DNA of 64,000 nt from Vagococcus sp. CY52-2. Its GTDB lineage: Bacteria; Bacillota; Bacilli; Lactobacillales; Vagococcaceae. This document shows positions 54,473-63,975 of the stretch, one piece after another. The stretch is taken from contig NZ_CP093384.1 of the NCBI RefSeq assembly GCF_022655055.1, positions 1,612,001 through 1,676,000 of the forward strand, read 5' to 3'. The notes beneath the pieces are model-generated. The model had not been told where the DNA came from. It was given only the letters and a program-made list of their open reading frames with translations, and ran no database searches. The first letter of the stretch is position 1, and each line of letters begins with the position of its first letter. Made by a program: the position numbers and the translations under genes.

Positions 54473-56752
54473 ATGACTCATTTAAAAAGACTGTTTGACA
54501 TTAACCCATTTAAATTAACCACTCACTCATTACACAAAGAAGATATCCGTTTGCAAGAATCTTTAACAAGTATTGGAAATGGCTATATGGGATTAAGAGG
54601 AAACTTTGAAGAAGGTTTCTCAGGAGATAATCACAAAGGAACTTATTTGGCAGGTGTTTGGTATCCTGATAAAACACGTGTTGGTTGGTGGAAAAATGGT
54701 TACCCTGACTATTTTGGAAAAGTCATTAATGCAATTGATTTTATTGCTGTTGATATATATGTTAACAATCATAAAGTTGATTTAAATACGATAACACCTA
54801 CAGATTTTTATCAAGAATTAGACATGCAACATGGCATTCTATCACGCCAGTTTACAGTAACTATTAACGATTGCACTGTTAAGTGTTCTTTCAAACGCTT
54901 GCTTAGCTTAACTATTAAAGAACTGGCTTTAGTTAACGTATCTGTCGAAATGTTAGAAGGCTCAGGCGAAATTACATTAGTCTCTAAATTAGATAACCAT
55001 GTTCATAATGAAGATAGCAATTACGATGATATGTTTTGGGAACATAGACAAAGTGGTGAGAACTTTGTCACAGCGAAAACTATCAGCAACCCTTTTGGTA
55101 TAGATGAATTCTGTGTGACAACGTTCATGCAAAATGATTTATCTCAACCAAACTTACCTACTAAAAAAGAATTCAAAGAGTTTGAAGCTTCAGAAATAAT
55201 CACTACGACATTACAAACTGGCGATATCATCTCATTAGATAAAAAAGTGATTGTCGTTACAAGCCGAGATATTGCAGAAAATAATCAATTAGAGCATGCT
55301 AGAAATTTATTAAATCAAGTTAATAAAAATACTGTAGAAGAATTAATCTCTCAACATAAAAACGCTTGGTTAAAACGTTGGGAAGTAGCAGATGTGGTTA
55401 TTACAGGTGATGACGAAGCTCAACAAGGTATTCGCTTCAATTTATTCCAATTATTTTCAACTTATTATGGTGAAGATGAACGCCTAAACATTGGCCCAAA
55501 AGGATTTACTGGTGAAAAATATGGCGGTGCTACTTATTGGGATACAGAGGCCTATGCTGTTCCACTTTATTTGTCCTTAGCAGAACCGAATGTAACGAAA
55601 AACTTATTAAAATATCGTCATAACCAGTTACCCCAAGCACAACATAACGCTAGACAACAAGGCTTACAAGGTGCTCTCTATCCAATGGTTACTTTCACAG
55701 GGGTTGAGTGCCATAATGAATGGGAAATCACCTTTGAAGAAATCCACCGAAACGGCGCTATTGCTTATGCTATTTATAATTACACAAACTATACTGGTGA
55801 CACTTCTTACTTGAAACACGAAGGACTAGAAGTATTATCTGAAATTTCACGTTTTTGGGCTGACAGAGTTCATTTTTCTAAACGTCATGATGCTTACATG
55901 ATTCATGGTGTTACTGGACCAAATGAATATGAAAATAATATTAATAATAACTGGTACACAAACTATATTGCACGCTGGGTATTAAGCTACACAATCGAAA
56001 ATTATCAACTTTATAAAAACGATACAACTATATCCTTGTCTGAAGAAGAAATGGCACATTGGCAAGATATTATCGATAAAATGTATTTACCGAAAGATGA
56101 AGAACTTGGCATTTTTGTTCAACACGATACTTTTTTAGACAAGGATTTAATACCTGTCACTGATTTAGATAAAAAAGATGTTCCGTTGAATCAAAACTGG
56201 TCTTGGGATAAAATTTTACGCTCTTGTTTTATCAAACAAGCAGATGTACTACAAGGAATTTATTTCTTTAACGATCAATTTACTATTGAAGAAAAACGTA
56301 AAAACTTTGAATTTTATGAGCCAATGACCGTACATGAATCATCCCTTTCTCCATGTATCCATTCCATATTAGCTGCAGAATTAGGGATGGAAGAAAAAGC
56401 GGTAGAAATGTATCAACGAACTGCTAGACTAGACTTAGATAACTACAATAATGACACAGATGACGGGCTACATATCACATCAATGACTGGAAGTTGGTTG
56501 ACCATTGTACAAGGCTTTGCACAGATGAAAGTTTTCAATGAATCACTTAGTTTTGCTCCTTTCTTACCAACAAAATGGGACAGTTATGCTTTCCATATAA
56601 ACTATCGAGGTCGCCTACTTTATATCAGTGTATCAGACAACATTACCATTAATTTGTTAAATGGTGAACCTTTAGATGTCACAATTTATGGTAATAGGCA
56701 CACACTAACCGACTCATTAACAGTTAAATTAATGACTAAAGGAGTGGAATAA
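54473..56752 (+). CDS. malP: Maltose phosphorylase (GH65)
   Basis: A 759-residue GH65 enzyme. The N-terminal beta-sandwich begins [20 protein letters not shown], and the (alpha/alpha)6 barrel has the catalytic Glu in [20 protein letters not shown] near residue 485. Phosphate-binding [10 protein letters not shown] follows near 660. It converts maltose plus phosphate into glucose and beta-glucose-1-phosphate. Ribosome binding site GGAGGG. pgmB follows by one base. Confidence 0.95.
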   Translation: MTHLKRLFDINPFKLTTHSLHKEDIRLQESLTSIGNGYMGLRGNFEEGFSGDNHKGTYLAGVWYPDKTRVGWWKNGYPDYFGKVINAIDFIAVDIYVNNHKVDLNTITPTDFYQELDMQHGILSRQFTVTINDCTVKCSFKRLLSLTIKELALVNVSVEMLEGSGEITLVSKLDNHVHNEDSNYDDMFWEHRQSGENFVTAKTISNPFGIDEFCVTTFMQNDLSQPNLPTKKEFKEFEASEIITTTLQTGDIISLDKKVIVVTSRDIAENNQLEHARNLLNQVNKNTVEELISQHKNAWLKRWEVADVVITGDDEAQQGIRFNLFQLFSTYYGEDERLNIGPKGFTGEKYGGATYWDTEAYAVPLYLSLAEPNVTKNLLKYRHNQLPQAQHNARQQGLQGALYPMVTFTGVECHNEWEITFEEIHRNGAIAYAIYNYTNYTGDTSYLKHEGLEVLSEISRFWADRVHFSKRHDAYMIHGVTGPNEYENNINNNWYTNYIARWVLSYTIENYQLYKNDTTISLSEEEMAHWQDIIDKMYLPKDEELGIFVQHDTFLDKDLIPVTDLDKKDVPLNQNWSWDKILRSCFIKQADVLQGIYFFNDQFTIEEKRKNFEFYEPMTVHESSLSPCIHSILAAELGMEEKAVEMYQRTARLDLDNYNNDTDDGLHITSMTGSWLTIVQGFAQMKVFNESLSFAPFLPTKWDSYAFHINYRGRLLYISVSDNITINLLNGEPLDVTIYGNRHTLTDSLTVKLMTKGVE

Positions 56753-56753
56753 T

Positions 56754-57413
56754 ATGTTTCAAGGAGTACTATTTGACTTAGATGGTGTCATCACAGATAC
56801 GGCAGAATACCATTATAGAGCATGGAAAAGTTTAGCTCAGGAGTTAGGTATTGATATCGACCGAGAATTTAATGAACAATTAAAAGGTGTGAGTCGCGAA
56901 GATTCGCTAGACTTAATTTTGAAACACGGTAGAAAAAGGTCTGATATTGATGACGATACCTTTAAAGAGCTTGCTGCAAAAAAAAATGATGTTTACGTTG
57001 AGATGATACAATATTTTTCAGAAGACGATATTTTTCCAGGAATTCTTCCCCTACTAAAAGAATTAAAGCAACATCATATAAAAATAGCCTTAGCCTCCGC
57101 CAGTAAAAATGGCCCATTATTATTAGAAAAAATGAAATTAACGAGTTATTTTGATGCTATTGTTGATCCTACTAGTGTGGCTTCTGGCAAACCTGCACCA
57201 GATATTTTTATCGCTGCTGCAAAAGCCATTGATTGTCCGATATCAAGTTGTATTGGGGTTGAAGACTCAAAAGCAGGTATTACAGCAATCAAAAAAAGTG
57301 GTGCTTTACCAATTGGTGTTGGTAACAGCCAAGATTTAGGCACAGACATCACACTAGTTTCAACAACTAACGACTTAACCTATGAGTTTTTAACAAAAAA
57401 TTGGGTGGACTAA
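56754..57413 (+). CDS. pgmB: Beta-phosphoglucomutase
   Basis: A 219-residue HAD enzyme. The catalytic Asp pair is in [19 protein letters not shown] (Asp9 and Asp11), followed by the cap domain with KGVSREDSL, then [10 protein letters not shown] and GVEDSKAGI. It converts beta-glucose-1-phosphate to glucose-6-phosphate. It lies one base after malP with an AAAGGAG site and completes the maltose route. Confidence 0.95.
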   Translation: MFQGVLFDLDGVITDTAEYHYRAWKSLAQELGIDIDREFNEQLKGVSREDSLDLILKHGRKRSDIDDDTFKELAAKKNDVYVEMIQYFSEDDIFPGILPLLKELKQHHIKIALASASKNGPLLLEKMKLTSYFDAIVDPTSVASGKPAPDIFIAAAKAIDCPISSCIGVEDSKAGITAIKKSGALPIGVGNSQDLGTDITLVSTTNDLTYEFLTKNWVD

Positions 57414-57418
57414 TCTAT

Positions 57419-57462
57419 AAAAGCTTCGAGCCATGGAATAACCCAAGGCTCGAAGCTTTTTT
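57419..57462 (+). terminator. Terminator of malP-pgmB
   Basis: AAAAGCTTCGAGCC (57419-57432) pairs with GGCTCGAAGCTTTT (57447-57460), followed by T. Confidence 0.92.
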
Positions 57463-57638
57463 CTTTGTTATAAAACTTGTTCAAACCATCTATTTTGACG
57501 TAACGTTAAAGAAACTTATCTGCTCTTAAAGTCAACTTAACCTTTTAACTAGCTTAGTTATTTTATTCAAAAAAGCAGTTCCTTTATATCATATAAGCCA
57601 TTTTGTTGGAAAATACCGCAATTTATACTTTTTAAACA

Positions 57639-57693
57639 ATATGAGATATTATAAAATATGTATCATATGATAATATTTTATAATATCTCATAT
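57639..57693. repeat. Perfect 21-bp-arm AT-rich palindrome in a gene-free stretch
   Basis: Arms at 57639-57659 and 57673-57693 (ATATGAGATATTATAAAATA plus one base, and its exact complement) flank a 13-bp centre that contains TATCATATGATA. No T-run follows on either strand, so it is not a standard terminator. The 370-base gap between pgmB and the next gene otherwise shows only two terminators. Confidence 0.8.
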
Positions 57694-57783
57694 GGCTACA
57701 AGTCTTGTCAATCATGAAAAATTTACCTTATTCGGTAACGAAAATATTACTTTTAGTCTAATAAAACTAAAAATAATACGCAT

Positions 57784-57816
57784 AAAAAATAGTCCAATAC
57801 CTTTATTAGACTATTT
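57784..57816 (-). terminator. Terminator of the SARP-like gene
   Basis: A-run plus TAGTCCAATA pairs with TATTAGACTA plus TT (one mismatch), with the T-run on the minus strand. Confidence 0.8.
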
Positions 57817-57837
57817 ATCATAATACAGTATTAACAT

Positions 57838-58539
57838 TTATTGATACTTTTTACTAATTTCTTCAGGTAAAGTGCACAACATATTAATTTCCCAATATCT
57901 TTGTGCATCATTTATTATCTTTTTAACTTTTAATCTATCCCTACTTTGATTAAATTGGTCTAAAATACTATCCAATAATTCTAAATCACATAAACAATCC
58001 TCTTTAAATACAAGTAAAAATTGCATTAATACCATATTAGAAAGTTTATTTAAAGATATCGCTTCTTTCACACCTAGTATAACCTTACTATGAATATCAT
58101 TTCTTCGGTACTCACTCCACTCATAGTTATCTCTTTCAAAATATTGACCATCATAAACTTTTAATATTCTCCTCAAGGATTCTTCTGTTAACATGTCCAC
58201 TAAAATTTTTTGAACTTCTTCACAATCACTTTTGATTTGTGCATTAATAAAATAAGTTCCAGATTTATACACGATAATATCAGGATAACCATGTTTATCA
58301 AACTCTTTCCTAATTTGATAAATGGTTGTATGTAAGTTACTTCCGCCTCGCTCACCAGTCATATCTGGAAATAATATATCAACTAGATCATCTTTAGTCA
58401 CCAACTCTTCTCTATAATGGAAAAGATAAAAAAATAATTCATATGCTTTCTTTGTACGAAGTAAAATACGTTCTCCTTTGTCATTAAGTAAACGCCCTCT
58501 GCCAAAACTATTTATATAAATACTTTTTTGTTCCACCAT
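57838..58539 (-). CDS. SARP-like regulator (winged helix plus BTAD-like helical domain)
   Basis: About 233 residues. An OmpR/SARP winged helix lies at about 12-100 (LLRTKKAYELFFYLFHYREE; LTKDDLVDILFPD-type segment reading LVTKDDLVDILFPD; NLHTTIYQIRKEF). A helical part follows with KVYDGQYFERDNYEWSEYRR, typical of bacterial transcriptional activation domains. I start at ATG 58539, six bases after AAGGGG. It has no enzyme or transporter neighbour. Its targets are unknown; the nearby palindrome at 57639-57693 is a candidate site. Confidence 0.72.
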   Translation of the reverse strand: MVEQKSIYINSFGRGRLLNDKGERILLRTKKAYELFFYLFHYREELVTKDDLVDILFPDMTGERGGSNLHTTIYQIRKEFDKHGYPDIIVYKSGTYFINAQIKSDCEEVQKILVDMLTEESLRRILKVYDGQYFERDNYEWSEYRRNDIHSKVILGVKEAISLNKLSNMVLMQFLLVFKEDCLCDLELLDSILDQFNQSRDRLKVKKIINDAQRYWEINMLCTLPEEISKKYQ

Positions 58540-58680
58540 TATATACCCCTTTTTCATTGTAATATCTGGTAGTTTATCATATAGCATATGCATATAATCA
58601 TCATATGTAATAATAATAAACTTTTAATAAAAAAATAATTGATATTTTACATTAAATATCATTTAAATATATTTGATAAT

Positions 58681-58717
58681 AAAAAAGACAACTTTTCAAA
58701 AAAAGATGTCTTTTTTT
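58681..58717 (-). terminator. Terminator of the ASCH/pncB transcript
   Basis: AAAAAAGACA-A-CTTTT pairs with AAAAG-A-TGTCTTTTTT; the minus strand ends in T-run. Confidence 0.8.
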
Positions 58718-58719
58718 AT

Positions 58720-59184
58720 TTATTTATAAATTATTTCAAATTCTTCACATACTACTTCCATATTTGTTATATCTACTTCTTTATTATAGATATCTTTAAA
58801 TAATGTTTGCCAAAAATTGTAATGAACTTGTTTCCAGTATTTAAGTGATAAATCCCCTTCTCCTTCTTTATAGGCATGTTCTGGTGTTACTTCACAAAAT
58901 TTTGTCATATAGACTTTAGTTGTCATAAGGACTGCTACTGGATTTCCACTTCCATCTAACAACATATCATAATGATGATTAGATTTTGGTAACGCCTCGT
59001 TTTCCCAGTCATACTCAACTTTAGCACTAGCTGTTGCTGTCTTGGTACCATTTAGTACAAGCTTTGCTAATTCATCAGCCATTTCATCTGTAGCTCCAAA
59101 TGACCAAGCTTCACCGAATATTGGATTTTCAATCGTTGTTTGACTAAGAAACTTTTGCCAAAAAGCAGCTTCTTTTTTATTCAT
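58720..59184 (-). CDS. ASCH domain protein
   Basis: A 154-residue protein with an ASCH/PUA-like fold: WSFGATDEMADELAKLVLNG, TKTATASAKVEYDWENEALP, and YDMLLDGSGNPVAVLMTTKV. ASCH proteins bind or cleave RNA or modified nucleosides; one member is an N4-acetylcytidine amidohydrolase, but this protein is longer and of a different subgroup. It follows pncB by eighteen bases and is probably cotranscribed. Confidence 0.85.
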   Translation of the reverse strand: MNKKEAAFWQKFLSQTTIENPIFGEAWSFGATDEMADELAKLVLNGTKTATASAKVEYDWENEALPKSNHHYDMLLDGSGNPVAVLMTTKVYMTKFCEVTPEHAYKEGEGDLSLKYWKQVHYNFWQTLFKDIYNKEVDITNMEVVCEEFEIIYK

Positions 59185-59202
59185 GCGATTATCCTTATAT
59201 GA

Positions 59203-60672
59203 TTATTTTTTTGATTGGTTATGTGTCATTTCGTGTACTTTTTTAATCGTTGTCATCTTATGATTCCAACACTCTGTTGATAAATCAACTGGATATTTTT
59301 GAGGGTTTAAATTACGTTTGTATTCTTCCCACAATGAGTCTTGATTGTCTTTAGATAATTTTTTGATTTCTTCTAATGTGGGCAACTCATACACTCGATT
59401 ACCGTCTATGTAGATATCTTGTAAAACTGGACGTGCTGTAAAGTTTTTCACTGTTTTATTAATATAAGTATGAACTGGGTGGAACATGTATAACTCTTCT
59501 TGATTTCGTGGATCTTCTGTCCAAAGTGTGATGTAATCTCCTTCAGATTTCCCATCTTTACCAGTAATTCGCCAAACTTGTTTTTTACCAGGTGTTGAAA
59601 CTTTTTCTGCATTACTTGATAACTTGATTGTATCCACCATTTTTCCATCATCATTCTCAATAGAAACTATTTTATAAACCGCACCCAGCGCTGGTTGATC
59701 GTAAGCTGTAATGAGTTTTGTTCCGATCCCCCAAACATCAATTTTTGCCCGTTGCATTTTTAAATTTAGAATGGTCGATTCATCTAAATCATTTGATGCA
59801 TAAATTTTAACATCTGGGTATCCTGCCTCATCTAACTGCTTTCTTACTTTTTTGGAGATATAAGCCATGTCTCCACTATCAATTCTAACACCAATAAAAT
59901 TAATTTTATCACCCATTTCATTGGCTACTCGTATCGCACTAGGTACACCAGAACGTAATGTATCGTATGTATCAACTAAAAACACACAATCTTTATGCGT
60001 TTGAGCATACGCTTTAAACCCTTCATAATCATTTAAATACGATTGAATTAAACTATGAGCGTGTGTTCCTGCAATAGGTATACCAAACATTTTACCCGCT
60101 CTAACATTACTTGTTGAATCAAAACCGCCTATATAAGCTGCTCTAGTTCCCCAAATTGATGCATCAAGTTCCTGTGCTCGTCGTGTTCCAAATTCCATAA
60201 TTAAATCATCGCCACATACTGCACGGATTCTCGCAGCTTTTGTCGCAATCAGTGTTTGATAGTTTATAATGTTGAGTACGGCCGTTTCTATCAATTGACA
60301 TTGTGCAAGAGGTCCTTCTACTTGGAATATTGGTTCATTATTGAAAACTAATTCTCCCTCTAGAGCAGATCGTACTGTACACTTAAATTTAAATTCTTTT
60401 AAATAAGTTAAAAATTCCTCAGGGTAGGTTGTAACTCGTCTTAAATAGTCAATATCTGTATCAGAAAATACTAAATTATCAAGATAATCAATCACTCTTT
60501 CTAATCCTGCAAAAATAGCATACCCATTTTTAAATGGCATATCTCTAAAATAGCACTCAAATACAGCATGTCTATCATCACGTCCTAATTCCCAATATGT
60601 TTTCATCATATTTAATTGATATAAATCCGTGTGTAATGCCAAACTATCGTCATGTAATCGATTAATCATCAT
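59203..60672 (-). CDS. pncB: Nicotinate phosphoribosyltransferase
   Basis: About 489 residues. The start is LHTDLYQLNMMKTYWELGRD, followed by EFGTRRAQELDASIWGTRAA at about 165-184 with the phosphorylated-His region later (GTHAHSLIQSYLNDYEGF), and GVRIDSGDMAYISKKVRKQL. It joins nicotinate to PRPP, giving nicotinate mononucleotide for NAD salvage. The start is ATG 60672 or 60669 behind GGAG. Confidence 0.93.
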   Translation of the reverse strand: MMINRLHDDSLALHTDLYQLNMMKTYWELGRDDRHAVFECYFRDMPFKNGYAIFAGLERVIDYLDNLVFSDTDIDYLRRVTTYPEEFLTYLKEFKFKCTVRSALEGELVFNNEPIFQVEGPLAQCQLIETAVLNIINYQTLIATKAARIRAVCGDDLIMEFGTRRAQELDASIWGTRAAYIGGFDSTSNVRAGKMFGIPIAGTHAHSLIQSYLNDYEGFKAYAQTHKDCVFLVDTYDTLRSGVPSAIRVANEMGDKINFIGVRIDSGDMAYISKKVRKQLDEAGYPDVKIYASNDLDESTILNLKMQRAKIDVWGIGTKLITAYDQPALGAVYKIVSIENDDGKMVDTIKLSSNAEKVSTPGKKQVWRITGKDGKSEGDYITLWTEDPRNQEELYMFHPVHTYINKTVKNFTARPVLQDIYIDGNRVYELPTLEEIKKLSKDNQDSLWEEYKRNLNPQKYPVDLSTECWNHKMTTIKKVHEMTHNQSKK

Positions 60673-60760
60673 CTTCTCCAATTCTTTTTCCTTTTATTCT
60701 ATCATTTACATTTTACGTCTTATAAACAAAATTCTCAACTTTTATCCTTTTGAGACAATA

Positions 60761-60788
60761 AAAAAAAGAGGAAGATTTCTCTTCCTCT
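60761..60788 (-). terminator. Terminator of the rplJ-rplL transcript
   Basis: AGAGGAAG (60767-60774) pairs with CTTCCTCT (60781-60788), with seven T on the minus strand. Confidence 0.9.
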
Positions 60789-60807
60789 CAATTATTAAAA
60801 TAAATGA

Positions 60808-61179
60808 TTATTTTAATGTAATTGAAGCGCCAACTTCTTCTAATTTAGCTTTGATTTCTTCAGCTTCTTCTTTAGATGCGCCTTCTTTAATTGGTGATGG
60901 AGCTCCATCAACTAATGCTTTAGCTTCTTTTAATCCTAAACCAGTTACTTCACGAACTGCTTTGATTACTTTAACTTTTGAATCTCCAGCAGAAGTTAAT
61001 TCTACAGTAAATTCAGTTTGTTCAGCAGCAGATCCGCCTTCAGCAGCGCCACCAGCTACAGCTACAGGAGCAGCAGCAGATACACCAAATTCTTCTTCAA
61101 TAGCTTTAACTAAATCATTTAATTCTAAAATAGTTGATTCTTTTAAATCAGCAATAATTTGTTCAACGTTTAATGCCAT
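60808..61179 (-). CDS. rplL: 50S ribosomal protein L7/L12
   Basis: A 123-residue stalk protein. An N-terminal dimerisation domain ([20 protein letters not shown]) is joined by an Ala/Gly hinge ([20 protein letters not shown]) to the C-terminal factor-binding domain ([20 protein letters not shown]). I start at ATG 61179, seven bases after GGAGG. It follows rplJ. Confidence 0.97.
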   Translation of the reverse strand: MALNVEQIIADLKESTILELNDLVKAIEEEFGVSAAAPVAVAGGAAEGGSAAEQTEFTVELTSAGDSKVKVIKAVREVTGLGLKEAKALVDGAPSPIKEGASKEEAEEIKAKLEEVGASITLK

Positions 61180-61245
61180 GTTGTTTTCCTCCATTTTAAA
61201 TCTTTCGATTATTTAATTTTTATTTTTTAATAAACTAAGCTGCTA

Positions 61246-61746
61246 TTAAGCAACTTCTTCTTCTTTTTCTGCCACAGCTTTGACTGCATAAGCCACGTTT
61301 CTGACAGGAGCTTGAAGTACAGATAGTAACATAGAAAGTAAGCCTTCGCGACTTGGTAGTTTTGCCAAAGCAATGATTTCTTCTTTAGAAGAAACATTTC
61401 CTTCGATAATGCCACCTTTAATTTCTAGCGCTTCTGCTTCTTTTGCAAAATCATTCATGATTTTAGCAGGTGCAACAACGTCTTCGTTACTGAATGCTAC
61501 AGCAGTAGGTCCAAAGAATACATCTTCCATACCTTCTAATCCAGCTTTTTCAGCGGCACGACGTAAGATACCATTTTTGATAACTTTCATCTCAACGTTT
61601 GCATCACGTAATTGTTTACGTAAGTTAGTTACTTCTTCTACCGTTAAACCACGATAATCCACTACAACAACAGATGCAGCTTCTTTTAGTTTAGCAGAAA
61701 TCACTTCAACTTCTTGTGCTTTTTTTGCAATTGATGCTTCACTCAT
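61246..61746 (-). CDS. rplJ: 50S ribosomal protein L10
   Basis: A 166-residue protein with [20 protein letters not shown] near residue 25 and [20 protein letters not shown]. The C-terminal helix binds L7/L12 dimers. It lies after the L10 leader, through which L10-L12 represses its own expression. Confidence 0.97.
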   Translation of the reverse strand: MSEASIAKKAQEVEVISAKLKEAASVVVVDYRGLTVEEVTNLRKQLRDANVEMKVIKNGILRRAAEKAGLEGMEDVFFGPTAVAFSNEDVVAPAKIMNDFAKEAEALEIKGGIIEGNVSSKEEIIALAKLPSREGLLSMLLSVLQAPVRNVAYAVKAVAEKEEEVA

Positions 61747-61791
61747 TTATTTTCACCTCCGTTAATTAATAGATGGTGGAATTTTTTATAC

Positions 61792-61903
61792 AAAAAAACT
61801 CCATGCCACCGTTGACATAGAGGGACTATTGATTGTATTAATCATTGTCCTCGGTAGGAAATTAAGGTTCTAGAACCACCTACTGTCTTCGGCATAATAT
61901 TTT
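61792..61903 (-). promoter_or_regulatory. L10 ribosomal protein leader with attenuator
   Basis: The minus-strand leader contains GCCGAAGACAGTAGGTG and CCTACCGAGGA, the pattern of the L10(L12)4 binding site. A terminator formed by CTCTATG and CATGGAG with a T-run (61822-61792) follows. Excess L10 complex would favour termination before rplJ. Confidence 0.85.
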
Positions 61904-61904
61904 A

Positions 61905-61939
61905 ACCTAGATAACTATAACATCTACAGTTATCTAGGT
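61905..61939 (-). terminator. Terminator-like hairpin after rplA
   Basis: ACCTAGATAACT (61905-61916) pairs with AGTTATCTAGGT (61928-61939). The minus-strand T-run is weak, so it may also be a processing or partial termination site. Confidence 0.6.
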
Positions 61940-61955
61940 CAACTGTTTTTATTAA

Positions 61956-62645
61956 TTAGAATGAAAATTTATCAACTTTAACACCAGGTCCAAAAGTTGT
62001 TGTAATTGTTAAGTTTTGAATATAAGTTCCTTTAGTAGCAGCTGGTTTAGCTTTTACGATAACATCATTTAACGCTTCAAAGTTTTCAATTAATTTAGCA
62101 TCATCAAATGATACTTTACCAATTGGGACATGAATATTCCCTTGTTTGTCTACACGGTAAGTTACTTTACCTGCTTTAACTTCTTCAACAGCTTTTGTTA
62201 CGTCCATAGTAACTGTTCCTGTTTTAGGGTTAGGCATTAATCCTTTAGGTCCTAATACACGTCCTAATTGACCAACTTGCGCCATCATGTCTGGAGTAGC
62301 TACGACTACGTCAAAACCAAACCATCCACCTTTAATTTTTTCTACCATGTCAGCTTCACCAACAAAGTCAGCTCCAGCAGCTTCTGCTTCTTTAGCTTTT
62401 TCACCTTTAGCGAAAACTAATACAGATTGAGTTTTACCAGTTCCATTAGGTAATACCATAGCTCCACGTATTTGTTGATCAGCTTTTTTAGGGTCTACAT
62501 TTAGACGGTAAGCAACTTCTACAGTTGCGTCGAATTTAGCAATGTTTGTTTCTTTAGCTAAAGCTACTGCTTCTGCTACAGAGTATTCTTTTGTTACATC
62601 TACTTTTTTCAATGCTTCTTGCATTTTTTTACTTTTCTTAGCCAT
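61956..62645 (-). CDS. rplA: 50S ribosomal protein L1
   Basis: A 229-residue protein with [20 protein letters not shown] and [20 protein letters not shown], typical of L1. It binds 23S rRNA at the L1 stalk and its own mRNA. It follows rplK by 105 bases and has an AAGGAGG site. Confidence 0.97.
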   Translation of the reverse strand: MAKKSKKMQEALKKVDVTKEYSVAEAVALAKETNIAKFDATVEVAYRLNVDPKKADQQIRGAMVLPNGTGKTQSVLVFAKGEKAKEAEAAGADFVGEADMVEKIKGGWFGFDVVVATPDMMAQVGQLGRVLGPKGLMPNPKTGTVTMDVTKAVEEVKAGKVTYRVDKQGNIHVPIGKVSFDDAKLIENFEALNDVIVKAKPAATKGTYIQNLTITTTFGPGVKVDKFSF

Positions 62646-62750
62646 TTTGTTTCCTCCTTGATTGTGGTTATAACGGTTGTACCTCCCACGTATTTATATT
62701 TTTCAATATAAATTCGACTGAGAAGCTACTTCAAGACTCGCTGTAGAAGT

Positions 62751-63173
62751 TTACTCTACAGTGATACCCATGCTTCGTGCAGTACCTTCTACCATGCGCA
62801 TAGCTGCTTCAATATCAGCTGCGTTTAGGTCTTGCATTTTAGTTTCAGCGATTTCTTTTACTTGATCTTTAGTAACAGTTGCTACTTTTTTAGAGTTAGG
62901 CTCTCCTGAACCTTTTTCAATGTTAGCTGCTTTTTTAAGTAAAACTGCAGCTGGTGGTGTTTTTGTAATAAATGTAAATGAACGGTCTTCATATACAGAA
63001 ATTACAACTGGAATAATTAAACCAGCTTGATCTGCTGTACGAGCGTTGAATTCTTTTGTGAATCCCATAATGTTAATACCCGCTTGACCTAACGCTGGAC
63101 CTACCGGTGGAGCTGGTGTTGCTTTCCCTGCAGGAATTTGTAATTTAACTAATTTTTCAACTTTCTTTGCCAC
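62751..63173 (-). CDS. rplK: 50S ribosomal protein L11
   Basis: A 140-residue protein beginning [20 protein letters not shown], with [21 protein letters not shown] start at GTG 63173, which has AAGGAGG eight bases upstream and matches the family start; the frame runs open to 63233 through the leader. It heads the L11-L1 transcript. Confidence 0.97.
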   Translation of the reverse strand: MAKKVEKLVKLQIPAGKATPAPPVGPALGQAGINIMGFTKEFNARTADQAGLIIPVVISVYEDRSFTFITKTPPAAVLLKKAANIEKGSGEPNSKKVATVTKDQVKEIAETKMQDLNAADIEAAMRMVEGTARSMGITVE

Positions 63174-63197
63174 GAGACATACCTCCTTAAGTCCGTG

Positions 63198-63235
63198 ATG
63201 TGGTTTAATGGAGATGTAAATTTCTCCTCCCACAC
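63198..63235 (-). promoter_or_regulatory. Candidate L1-binding leader hairpin of rplK-rplA
   Basis: On the minus strand GTGTGG pairs with CCACAT and, inside, GGAGA pairs with TCTCC, leaving an asymmetric internal loop just upstream of the rplK ribosome binding site. This is the expected position and shape for the site where L1 represses its own operon. Confidence 0.5.
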
Positions 63236-63276
63236 TGTAAATAAAAAAGAAATACGTGTATTACACGCACCTTCAT

Positions 63277-63304
63277 ATTATACTATCATTTTTAAAATAA
63301 TCAA
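63277..63304 (-). promoter_or_regulatory. rplK promoter
   Basis: Minus-strand TTGATT (63304-63299), 16 bases, TATAAT (63282-63277). Confidence 0.7.
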
Positions 63305-63336
63305 TACTCTTTTTTATATTTTTACTTTTTTGCAAG

Positions 63337-63365
63337 TTGCTACTATATTATACGCATGATATAGT
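63337..63365 (+). promoter_or_regulatory. Promoter of the acetyltransferase at 63406
   Basis: TTGCTA (63337-63342), 17 bases, TATAGT (63360-63365). It diverges from the rplK promoter. Confidence 0.6.
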
Positions 63366-63405
63366 AACAGTACTTAATTTATAGCAAAAGGAGGAACCGT
63401 TCAAA

Positions 63406-63975
63406 ATGATTCGTTTTGCAGAAAAAAAAGATGCTAGCCAAGCCATCGACTTAGTGATGATCGTTCTAAGAGATATGGAATTAGATATCTTCGATAAATT
63501 ACCTGAGGATGAGGTAAAAAATTTACTCGTTACTGGTTTTATAGAAAAGCCAACCCATCGTTACGGTTACAAAAATGCATTGGTAAAAGAAATTAATGGT
63601 GAAGTCGCTGGTGTGGCTTTTGGCTACCCACAACATTTAGAAAAAAATATTGATGAAGGATTCTTTGACATTCTAGAACAACACAACTTACCAATAGAAA
63701 AATATCGTTTATTTACTGAAAAAGAAGCCTTTGATAATGAATGGTATTTGGATACATTAGTAACCTCTCCTAATCATCGTGGTAAAGGTGTCGCAAAAGA
63801 GTTGCTTAACTCTCTTTCTGAATTAGCGACACAATCAAATCTTTCTACTATAGGTTTGAATTGTGATTTAGTTAATGACAATGCCAAAAGAATTTATTTG
63901 AACAATGGTTTTGAAAAATCAGGTGAAATTGATATTGCCGGTCATAGATACGAGCATTTACAGAAACATATTTAG
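63406..63975 (+). CDS. GNAT family N-acetyltransferase
   Basis: A 189-residue protein. GNAT motif A is DTLVTSPNHRGKGVAKELLN at about residues 116-135, followed by IGLNCDLVNDNAKRIYLNNG and FEKSGEI. The N-terminal part (RFAEKKDASQAIDLVMIVLR) fits a larger GNAT subgroup. The substrate is unknown. It has a strong AAAGGAGGA site and a dedicated promoter. Confidence 0.88.
   Translation: MIRFAEKKDASQAIDLVMIVLRDMELDIFDKLPEDEVKNLLVTGFIEKPTHRYGYKNALVKEINGEVAGVAFGYPQHLEKNIDEGFFDILEQHNLPIEKYRLFTEKEAFDNEWYLDTLVTSPNHRGKGVAKELLNSLSELATQSNLSTIGLNCDLVNDNAKRIYLNNGFEKSGEIDIAGHRYEHLQKHI

Noticed and set aside
60629-61216. 195-codon plus-strand reading frame antisense to rplL and the pncB start
   Set aside because: It is a mirror of rplL; its Ser/Ala/Pro-rich content comes from complementing Ala, Glu and Lys codons. 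No ribosome binding site or family resemblance.
63174-63233. N-terminal extension of L11
   Set aside because: It runs through the leader hairpin; L11 proteins begin MAKKV, and GTG 63173 has an ideal ribosome binding site.
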